A stretch of 64,000 nt of DNA, taken from contig NC_030683.2 of NCBI RefSeq assembly GCF_000004195.4, positions 75,363,764 to 75,427,763 on the forward strand, written 5' to 3'. A program made the translations under genes and the position numbers. The stretch is from Xenopus tropicalis. Taxonomy: Eukaryota > Chordata > Amphibia > Anura > Pipidae. The notes under the pieces were generated by a model. It had not been told where the DNA came from, ran no database searches, and saw only the letters and a list, made by a program, of their open reading frames with translations. Below, piece after piece: positions 48,336 to 59,100 of this stretch. How positions within the stretch are numbered: the first letter of the stretch is position 1; each line of letters opens with the position of its first letter.

Positions 48336-48510
48336 GCGTACGTGTGTAATAACACATTTCATTAACTGAATAACTGAGGTAAGAACACTTTAATGTGTAA
48401 TTGCATTGAGGTTATATTTTAAAGTCTTTTGTTTATGTAGAACATACCATGTGTGACATGAGCCTAATGGAGCCATTATCTGTTACCTTCTTTTACATCA
48501 CAGCCTAGAG

Positions 48511-48746
48511 CAGGGATCCCCAACCTTTTATACCTGTGAACCACATTTAAATGGAAAAAGTGTTGGGGAGCAACACAAGCATGAAAAGGTGGGGGGATAG
48601 AAATAAGAGCTTTAATTAGCTACTTAATAGCCCCTATGTGGACTGGCAGCCTACAGAAGGCTCTGTTCAGCATTAAACTTGGGTTTTATGCAACCAAAAC
48701 TTGCCTCACTGGGAGCAACATCTGAGGGGTTCATTGGGGAACACCG
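48511..48746. mobile_element. Non-autonomous hAT element with 8-bp TSD
   Basis: The ends are CAGGGATCCCCAAC at the left and, on the other strand, CGGTGTTCCCCAAT at the right. The 8-bp GCCTAGAG is duplicated at 48503-48510 and 48747-48754. An 8-bp duplication and CAGGG-type ends are hAT hallmarks. It is 236 bp with no coding capacity. Confidence 0.85.
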
Positions 48747-48754
48747 GCCTAGAG

Positions 48755-49159
48755 ACCAGCCTTACACAGGCTGAAAACCTTAAGTCAGGCAGCAATCCCG
48801 CACTGGGGGCAAATACCTGCAGAGGAAAAACGGACGTGTCCTCCATGCAGACAGCCAAAAATCGATTTTTTATACTCTGAATGCTGCAGTTTCAGAACAC
48901 ACAAACATGTAATCTGTTTCTCGCATTTTCTTCTCGGATTTTTTTTTTCTTTTAACATAAAGGCATCTGAAAAATGGTTGCACTGCACAATGTTTCCACA
49001 TAGCAACTCGGTTTTACCGAACTCTGTAACTTCACGCGATGTGCTAAACACTTACATTCCAACACACATCGAGGTGCTTATAAATGTATCTCAGTAGAAA
49101 AACTACTAAATAGGCAACAATCTCGATGTGAGTCCCATTTCTCTGTGAAATGCCTGGGC
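48755..49159. other. Upstream region of MSANTD2, no gene recognised
   Basis: Sequence becomes more CpG-bearing toward the minisatellite. No convincing exon of a divergent gene was found. Confidence 0.4.
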
Positions 49160-49573
49160 GCCGCGCTACAGTAATGCAAGCCATATGGGCAGCCAGTTAC
49201 CGCGCTATAGTAATGCGCTACACTAACGCAAGCCATATGGGCAGCCAGTTACCGCGCTATAGTAATGCGCTACACTAACGCAAGCCATACGGGCAGCAAG
49301 TTACCGCGCTACAGTAATGCGCTACACTAACGCAAGCCATATGGGCAGCCAGTTACCGCGCTACAGTAATGCGCTACACTAACGCAAGCCATATGGGCAG
49401 CCAGTTACCGCGCTACAGTAATGCGCTACACTAACGCAAGCCATATGGGCAGCCAGTTACCGCGCTACAGTAATGCGCTACACTAACGCAAGCCATACGG
49501 GCAGCCAGTTACCGCGCTACAGTAATGCGCTACACTAACGCAAGCCATATGGGCAGCCAGTTACCGCGCTACC
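49160..49573. repeat. 52-bp minisatellite, about 8 units, upstream of MSANTD2
   Basis: The motif CCATATGGGCAGCCAGTTAC recurs at exactly 52-bp intervals starting at 49181, 49233, 49285, 49337, 49389, 49441, 49493 and 49545. Units differ by only one to three bases, for example CCATACGG in the third and seventh and CTATAG versus CTACAG. Each unit contains CCGCGCTA and AATGCGCTACACTAACGC, so it is CpG-bearing. The array starts with a partial unit and stops about 115 bp before the start codon. Confidence 0.95.
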
Positions 49574-49688
49574 GCACACATTGAAAACACATTTTCTTTC
49601 ACGGCCCTTTATCCCGGGCACCGCAGGTAAAAAAGGCAGTAGCCCCGCCTACTCCTCGCGTCACTTCCGGCCCCACAAAAGAGGGAAG
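49574..49688 (+). promoter_or_regulatory. msantd2: Probable MSANTD2 core promoter and 5' UTR
   Basis: This short GC-rich stretch between the 52-bp minisatellite and the ATG has a GC-box-like CCCCGCCT at 49643-49650 and an ETS/GABP-like CACTTCCGG at 49662-49670. A YY1-like AAGATGGCGGC overlaps the start codon. I see no TATA box. These motifs are typical of TATA-less CpG-island promoters. The transcription start was not determined. Confidence 0.6.
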
Positions 49689-50129
49689 ATGGCGGCGCCC
49701 TGTAATTCGGAGCTTCCGTCCGAGGCTTCGTCTTGTTTAAAAATCCCGAAGAATGAGCTTATATCACCGCCTTCCCCAGGTCTTAGTGATGGGAACCGAT
49801 CCCTGTCCAACCCTTCCACCCCAAGCCGCTCGTCTCCTCTTAATGCAGGGACGCCCGGTGCGGCTCCCACAGGCCTGAGTGGGGCATCCCCCTCGGTTTC
49901 TTTCAACACGGCATGCCGGGGGATGTCCTGGACCCCGGCAGAGACAAACGCGCTGATTGCTGTGTGGGGCAACGAGCGGCTTGTGGAAGCCCGGTACCAG
50001 CAGTTGGAGGGGGCAGGCACCATATTTGGAACAAAGGCACCGGGGCCCGCTATGTACGATCGGGTGTCCCGGGCACTGGCGGAGCTTGGCTATGAGAGGA
50101 CCCCGTCCCAGTGCCGGGAGAGGATGAAG
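49689..50129 (+). CDS. msantd2: MSANTD2 coding exon 1
   Basis: This exon encodes residues 1-147: the Ser/Pro-rich leader and the first helices of the SANT-like domain. It ends after GAGAGGATGAAG with donor gtaagg, phase 0. The reading frame is also open for 36 codons upstream of the ATG, but those codons lie in the promoter and 5' UTR and do not resemble the family. The exon is GC- and CpG-rich, unlike the AT-rich introns and intergenic DNA, consistent with a CpG-island first exon. Confidence 0.95.
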
Positions 50130-53100
50130 GTAAGGGTTTGTGTTCATTTTCCTTTCTATGTGCCAGTATATTTACTGTCCGCAGTCTCTTCTCCCCGCCT
50201 GCACTGACCGCTCATTCCAACAAAGCCCCCATTTGTGCCCTGCTTCCCTGCCAGGTGCAGCTCTTTGTGCTGCTTTGTGCATGCTGCATGCTACTGTAGC
50301 GCTTTGTACGTGCATCCCACTGACGTTTGGCTTGCTGTCATTTACTAACACTGAATATTACAAGTTGTCTTGTTAAACATGTTCGTTTTATCTGCTTTCA
50401 GACACCACATGCAACTAAATGCAGTATTTTAGCTTTTTTCAGATGCATGCTTCAATTAGTCATAGTCGTTTAGCAAAATACTCAAAGGGGTTTTTTGAAA
50501 TCTTATGTTCCTTTCCAAATAATCAGATTGTTTTGTTGGTAAGCAGTTGAAAGAAATAGGGACAGTTGTTGAGTTATAGTTCTTGCACCCCATGGCAGCT
50601 GTAGTTATGATAACCCATATATATATATATATATATATAAGTTCAAAGCGGTCGACACTCTCGATAAATTAAATAAGTGCCTGGGTGCAGTCCTCATGAG
50701 CGTAGATAAAAAGATAGATAATTTTTTTGCCTTAAGTCCTGTGTGAAGCAGTCTATTTCTATCTTTTTATATATATAGTTATGAGTTATTTTAAATCACC
50801 AATTTAGTAAACAGATTTATCAGTGAGTAATGCTACACAAAAGCTTTCAATATGATTTGACAACTGAAGACTAAGGGGTGCTTCTTATTGATGAAGGACA
50901 GATATCCCTAAGAATATCATGATCTGAATGAAGGGGCACTGGTCACTAAGTTACACGGCTTCAGACTTATATTGCTGATAAGCATTTGGTCTTCTTTACT
51001 CAAAATATCTAGTCTTGAAATATATACATAATATGGAGGCTTTCTGAAAATAGGAGGTTATTTCAAGTCATCTTGCAGCTCTGTGATTTATTTAAAACTA
51101 CATTGTGGCGATGTAGCATTTTGTAGTCACAGGCTTGAACCTATAGGCCAGAGGGCTTCAGCAGCTTTATCAGGCCAACCTTTTCTATTGCTTATATTTT
51201 TATGTAGCACCTACATTTTATGACTTTACAAAAAGCAGTCATTATTCTATCACTCTTGGCCCCAATGGAGTTTATAAACTAAGTTCCCAGTTCCTGACCA
51301 CATATGCACATGCAAGGCCATTTACATTAGGAACCAGTTGGCATACCTGCATATTTTTGTAGTGCTGGGGAAGTGATAGAGGATGCTTAGCCTGAGGGTC
51401 ATTCAGGGTGAGAATTGAGAAGAATGGCCAGTTGGTTTCCTAGATACACTTGAAAGCCCAGAGTAAAGGTCAGCTGGGGAGAGATTTGCGGTGAATAAGT
51501 ATTTGCTGCCCTAGATATTCTTACACTGTACCTGATACAATAGTTTTCGTTTTTATGTACAAGTATAAGATCCCTTATCTGGAAACCCATTATCCAGAAA
51601 GTTATGAATTACGAAAAGGTCATCTCCCATAGACTCCATTATAAGCAAATATCTCTAATTTTTAAAATATTTCCATTTTCTCTTTAATAATAAAACAGTA
51701 CCTTGTACTTGATCCCAACTAAGATAGTATGAATCCTTATTGGAGGCAAAACAAAAAAACAACCCAGAAACAATTGGGTTTATTCAATTCTTAAATTATT
51801 TATTTTACTTAAGTTATTGAGATCCAAATTACGGAAAACCCCAGGTCCCGAGCATTCTGGATAACAGGTTCCATACCTACACTTATTTTAGAAACCAAGG
51901 GCATCCTTAAACAAAGAGCCAACCTTCAAGAGTGGTGCATGACATGAACAATTTTGACAACCACTGTATGACTAGTATAGTGTCTAGGCACACTTATCCA
52001 CCTATTTTGACTCTGTGGACATGTAGCCCAGCAGTTTGGGAACTGCTGTGTTAAGCTATGTATCCACTGGAGAGTTTTTTTTTTTTGTTTGTTTGGTTTT
52101 TTTTTTTTTAGTTTTTCCAAATTTTCCCTGTATGCGACCATCACACCTTCAACATGTTCAGAATGCACTTTGGCTGAAATCTGTATTCATTGTATTCATC
52201 TTTAGGGACCAGGACTTTAAAGGAACAGTAACACCAAAAAATGAAAGTGTATAAAAGTAACTAAAATATAATGTGCTGCTGCCCTGCACTGGTAAAAGTT
52301 GTGTGTTTACTTCAGAAAGTCTACTATAATTTATATAAATAAGCTGCTATGTAGCCATGGAGGCAGCCATTCAAAGGAGAAAAGGCACAGGTTATATAGC
52401 AGATAACAGATAAAACACTATTGTATTCTACAGAACTTATTTGTTATCTGCTATGTAACCTGTGCCTTTTCTCCTTTTTTCCAGCTTGAATGGCTGCCCC
52501 CATGGCTACACAGCAGCTTATTATATAAATTATAGTAGTGTTACTGTAGCAAACACACCAGTTTTACCAGTGCAGGACAACAGTGCATTATATTTTTAAT
52601 ACTTTAAAGCTCTTTAATTTTTTGGTGTTACTGTTCCTTTAAGCTGATGCCACACGCGGCGTAGGGCTGATTTTTTCAGCAAGCGGAAAAACGCTTGCCG
52701 AAAATTCAGCCCTACGCCTGCTACTTGTGCCTGCACCCGAATGAATGGGATACGCTCGGGTGCAGGCACATGTAGCCGATATATGCATGAAAACGCGTGA
52801 GAATGCAAAGTCTCGCGTTTTCATGCATATATCGGCTACACGTGCCTGCACCCGAGCGTATCCCATTCATTCGGGTGCAGGCACAAGTAGCAGGCGTAGG
52901 GCTGAATTTTCGGCAAGCATTTTTCCGCTTGCCAAAAAAATCAGCCCTACGCCTGGTGTGGCATCAGCCTTAGCACACATTCAAATGTGGTTTCCACATA
53001 TATAAATGCACTGAACTTGCTATGAAAATTCCAGTGATATGAACATCTTGTTCCTGTTTGGTCCCATTGTTTAGCTGGTCATACACAGGGGGATTCTGTA

Positions 53101-56100
53101 ATATGGATCACCATACCTTACTTTTGCTTAAAAAAATCAAATATTAAATAAACATAATAACATTGTTTTCCACCAATATGAATACATGCAGCTTAGTTAG
53201 GATGAAGTGCAAGGTACTATATTATTACAGAGAAAAATTAAACATTTGAAATAGAATCTATAGGAGGTGGCCTTCTGAATATCTGGTTTCCTAAGAGAGA
53301 TCACATACCTTTATTAAAAATGTTTAAATCATAGCTAGAAACAGGAAATGTTTGATAACACAAGGAGATGACTAACATCTAGCAAAGAGATTATAGGACT
53401 TTGTCAAAAACATATGGAAGCAATATGCATGCTTTTGGCTCCTGACTTTAATCTTTTTTTGGTGCTCCTTCCTCTGTCATTTGTGCCAGGCATGGGAGGG
53501 AACACCCAAGTCCTGCCCACATACAGCCCTGTTTGTATATATGGCTGAACCATAACCAATACAGCATACAGAGACAGGCAACACTTTTTAAACTCCTTTC
53601 TGCCTTATGGATGCATGCTTTGTACCTTTGCCCTCTTGTGATAAACCTTTTTTTTTGAAGTGCTGATAAGTGTTCTCAAAGTAAAATCTCTGAAATATGA
53701 CCTTTGTACAGCTGCAGAGACCTCTGGCATAAAAATATTAAACTTTTGTACACTAAGGGAATTGGCAGTTTTAGGTTTCTTGCTGCCATATTTGTAATTG
53801 CCTAAATGCCTGATGATGCATTCTGAAATCTTAAGCGGTCATTTGGACAGCTACTGTATTCTGCCTGAGCACAGCATTACTTGAAGTGCCCCTTGTGCCA
53901 TAATAAGTTGGTAACTTATTGGGCCATGTATGGGGCCCACCCACACCCTGCCCAATTGATATTTTTTGCTTCAAGGTTATTGTCACTTATCTAGAAGGGA
54001 ATGATAAATGACGAAAAATCAGGTGTCATTGGTTAAATTGTATAAGTTATGGAAAGAAATAGCATGTAGAGAATTTGTGCAAGTGATACTTTATGCTGTT
54101 GTCTGCTGTGTGCAGCTTTGGCATCGCTGCAGGTGGAAAGAAGCAGATGTAGACACACAGGATGGATACCATTATCCATGTGCCATTATCCACATTATCC
54201 ATCCTTAAGAGAGAACCTGAGTCTCTACTTTGTGTGCCTTAGGGAAACAAACAGAAAAACACCAAAAATGAATGTGTTTTAAAGTTATTAAATTATAATA
54301 TACTGGAAAAAGTTTTGTTTGCTTCAGAAAGACTGCTATCGTTTATATAATTTGACAGTATGTTTAAGAAACACAGCTGTCTTGCCAAATATCCATGGCA
54401 AACTGTACATTTGAGATGCATGATGACTGCAGGGGGGAATGCCTAATGCAGATAAGGTTAATAATCCCTCTCAGTCAGGTAATAAAGAGGCAGCTGAGGG
54501 CAGAGCAGGAAGGGCTGCCTGCCTATGTTAGGTGCTGGGGGTGCTGCCTGCCACTGCAAGGAGCAGAGGGAGTTGTGACCACGTGTGTAAGAGCTGTATA
54601 AAACCCAGTGTTCCAGAGGCTGATGAGCTGGTGTCCCTGTCGGCAGGGCTTGGTGAGAAGCCCGAGTGTTCACGATTGTGAAAGTTGCTGTGAATGTGTG
54701 TGTGTCACTGGGCATAGTGAGAAGCCTAGGAAAGATCTAAAGAGTGACAGTTACCCTGGGTGATGATAGTCCCAGAGAGTGGACAAGTTTTGAAGTTTGT
54801 TGAAATTACTGATGAAACTGTGTTCCTGTGACCTTTATGTTGGGAAGAGTTTGCCCAAATAAACCTGTGTTTTTTTGACAGAAGACCGTATCTCTATGCT
54901 CCAGATCCTTTGCTTACCATAGCTAATTTACCACAAAATTATGTGTACAGACAGGGGACAGACGTAAGATTACTTGCTTAGAACATAGACTTTCCTTTGT
55001 GTGCAATTTGCTATGTCCTGAACATAATTGCTTCAAAGCATTCAAAATTAAACTCTGCTAATACAGTTTTGTTTTTTAAATTTGAACTAAAACTGGCTAT
55101 TTCAGCAACTCTTGCTTTCTGGTGCCAGCACCCTCCTACGGTCCTACTCCACCTATTTATGGGAGCAGATGTCTTACAGTAATCTTTCTTTATTTCTGGG
55201 CTGGAGCTAGAATACAAGTGGAAAGAGTACTTCATTATAGTGGCACATTTCCTTCTACTTCTTCTACATCCTTCTATTGTCATTAGATTATTTCCTTGAG
55301 TGAGGAGCTTCAGAGCCCTTAAGCCAGCAGAGAAGTGACCATGTGCTATTAGTAGGAGATGTGTGTTTTAGCGTGTGGGAGGAAACAGGAGTACCAAGAT
55401 GAAACCTACCAAATCACGAGAGAACAAAATCCTGCAGACAGTTTTCTTAGATAGAATCGTAGCTGGAACCCCAGCATTGCAAGAGTACAAGGCTAGCCGC
55501 TGTGCTTTTAACGCTTTTATTTCTTTTAGACTCTCCGTCGGTGTTACAGTCGTGTAAAAGAACGAGGTGTGGGTAAAAGAAAGAGCAGCTATACATTTGA
55601 ACAGTTGGAACGAGTATTTGGTCAAGGTGGATGGGACACACAGCCCTGCCAACCTGTGCTAATAAACAGCAGCGGTCTTTACCAGGAGATGGAATCTGAT
55701 GGAAGTACCATGGAAGATTACTCACAAGATGACTGGGGAAACCACAGTCAGGATTTACAAGGATTTCCAGGAGAGGATTTAGGTAAGACACAGTCTGCAT
55801 TTCGGTTTTTTTCATTTCACATTTTCAGATCCATCTTTAGCATTTTTTTTTAACATTTATTCTATGGCTAAAATTTACATTTCTTACTAACAGTGTTATT
55901 TGATGGCTTTTTAATGTCTGTGCTCAATTTACCACACTTGGCAAAGGATTGTTGTCCAAAACATTTTGTGTGCATACGACCAAATAAAAGATTTGCAGTC
56001 AATTTAACATTGCTATGTCTTATTTCTTGTTTGTTATTGCTCTGTTTTCCCCAGAATTACACATTCACACACTTTACATCCTTGACTACAGAAGCACAGA

Positions 56101-59100
56101 GTTCTTTCACTTAATTTAAAGACATTACAGTGTGTTACTAATGCTTTACTGGGTTTTGTAAAACTGCATGAAAAAAAGCCTGATTAAACTTCATATAGCT
56201 GAATTAACAGATACAGATATACGACCTGTTATCCAGAATGCTTGGGACCTGGTGTTTTCCGGATAAAGGGTCTTTCCGCAATTTGGATCTCCAAGCCTTA
56301 AGTCTGCTAAAAATCATTTAAATATTGAATAAACCCAATAGGTTTGTTTTGCCTCCAATAAGGACTAATTATATCTTAGTTGGGATCAAGTACAAGGTTC
56401 TGTTATATTATTACAGGAAAAAAGGAAATCATTTTAAAAAAATAGAATTATTTGCTTATAATGGAGTCTATGGGAGACTGCCATTCTGTAATTAAGAATT
56501 TTCTGGATAATGGGTTTCTGGGTAACGGATCCCATACCTGTACTTTAATTAAAACTTAATCTGCCTATAGTTGGGCCCATAAAAGCTGCAGACTTAAACT
56601 CTTCAGACCGTCTATAGCTTATCATCATGTGACCCTTGGGAGGTCCTGTCACATCTTTATCTGGCCAAAAATCAGGCCGATATTTATATTTATTTTGAGT
56701 AGGTTTGAAAATTCCATCAAGCAAGGGCCAAATCACCACACTGATGTTTTCTCCCAACTGGTCTTCACAGGCCCCTGTTATGATTGGGTTGTTGACTGGG
56801 AACCAAACAATTATTGGCTAAACATCTGTTTATATGGTAACCTTGCCAAACAAGCGGATCTTTCCGTGAGTGGTCCCATTTTGTACAAATACAATTAAAG
56901 GAAGCAGATTAAGCCAATTATGAAAAAAATTATCTGGCAATCTAAAAAAAATACCAATGGGCAGTCATAACAGTAAAAGTCACATCACACATGCAGGAGG
57001 TTGTTTAGTTTGAAGCTCTTTAAAAAAATCTTACGTGTTTTGTGCAGCAAAGCACTAAATCAAAGGTTCGGTACCTTGTGGCACGAAATGCGTAAGGCTT
57101 TTTCAAGGACATGTAAACTAAAGATAATTTGCCTTTTACTTTAATGGCCTACATGTTTTGAACTAAAGACATGGCGGTAAAAGGGATATAATAAAATACT
57201 TTAAATTTCACTGTTTCACACTTTTTTTTTTTTTTTTTGCAAGAGATTAAAAAAAAAAAAAAGAAAACATTCTAATAAATAATAAAGTGGCATGTGCTGC
57301 TTTCTCTACCTGCGTTCTTAGTAATTCACACTCCAGATTTAATCATTTATGCTTTGTAATCTTGATGGGTTTGTTTGTTGGTATACCTGACTTCGAAAAG
57401 CTGAATTGCTTGTCTGGGAAACCGTTACATGCTGATACAAACATATAGCTTAAGATTTATAAGTCTTTATAAAGTATTTATATTATGTTTGTGGTTTCTT
57501 TTCTTTGTTTAGCACCGTGGGTTGTCCAGAAGCCATCTTTGCCATGTCCACCGAATGATGGTAATGCTTTTGTTTTAACTTGATTGTATTTATGGACCTG
57601 CAAGAAATATATACTGTAGCAATAGTGTCACCTCTTGTGATTATTTGAAGAATTTGTGTCAGTTAAAACATTTTTTTTACAGTCTGTTTTTTTACATAAT
57701 TCTTTTTCAAGGTTTCTGTCTCCCCTGGCCAGCTTTTACTCCTGAGCCATGTGACGTCATGGAAGAAGGTGATTCATGAATAAATGGCCACTGTGCATGT
57801 CGATACCATTTTGCCCCATTTGCATATCTTTGTTACAGTTGGCTGGTTTTATTTAGCCAGTTAGATTAATGACATGCAAATGAAGTTGGAGAGGAAGGTC
57901 ATGTGAAGTAGCTTTTCAGTCCAGAACTTCCTCCTTTGGCTTCTTCACATCACACATGCAGGAGGTTGGCCACCCACTGCCTAAGGGGAGGACAGCGAAA
58001 CTTTCTCGGTCAGGGATCCGCTGCTGCACTGGTATTTATCTTGGGAGCAAATTGTTTTTTTAAAAAAAAAAAAAAATGAAGATGATACAAAAAATTGTTT
58101 TTACTGACATGGGCTATTCAGATTTGGCCAAAGTTGAATATCTTCCTTAAGAAATACTCATTTTTAATATTGTTTAACTTTTGCATGCATTCTTCTCCCC
58201 TTGATTGTTGTGGTCCCAGTCCATGTATTTTTCCTCCCCTGTCCGTGCTTGATTTTGTAGCAAATACATTTAAAATCTCATAAGCTTGTTTTGTGAGATC
58301 ATTTATTTACATGGGATCTGTTTTGACCTCCTTTATTAGATTTATTTGTGAATTGAAAAAGTTAGTCACTTTTGTGCTTGCATAGAAAAGCATAATCCCA
58401 GTCTGTCTAAAAAAAAAAACACAGTGCTAAACATCATGTTTTTGGTGTACTGGTAGATGAACCTTAGGCAACATTAAGGTCCCTGGGAGGCTCACAGGAA
58501 TTGGGCACACAATGGAAGTACTGCCATGTTTCATTGGTTATATACTTGTCTAACACTGTGTACAGCAATGACCATAGTACTGATACACAGAGTGTTTCTA
58601 TTAGGTTTTTTTTTTTCTATAAAAAGCAGCTAAACTGGCCATACACACACAAGTTATAATGTACAAAATGTTGTTTGTGCTATTTGGTTCATGTATACTA
58701 TCTGCTGATTCCAACTAATGTTCATGTACTATAAATCCAAAGCTTTTTCTTTCAACAGAGTGTTGTCTCAATATCAATACTAAGAGGTGGGAACCCCTCC
58801 CTCCTCTACCACTTTCTATAGAAAGAGGCAAAATTGAATAATATAAAATGTATTTAGTATTGATATATCACATTAAAATCAAATTAAAAACTTGGCTGGC
58901 CAGCCTACCTTATTCACAACAACATATAGTTACATCCATTTAAAACCATAAATGCACTGTATTAAATTGTTTAAAAACACAAAAAACCTTATTTCAAAAA
59001 CATTAAATAGCAAGAAAAAGGAGAAAAAAAAGGAGAATTTTTTTTTTCCAATATCCAATTTTAGTGACTGTTTTTTTCTCCTTTTTCTTGCTATTTAAGG

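Noticed and set aside
48755..49159. Divergent gene sharing the MSANTD2 promoter
   Set aside because: I searched the minus strand for a first exon; only a short frame without resemblance to any family was present.
49160..49573. CRISPR-like array
   Set aside because: Regular 52-bp spacing, but the whole unit is repeated with no unique spacers, and the genome is vertebrate. It is a minisatellite.
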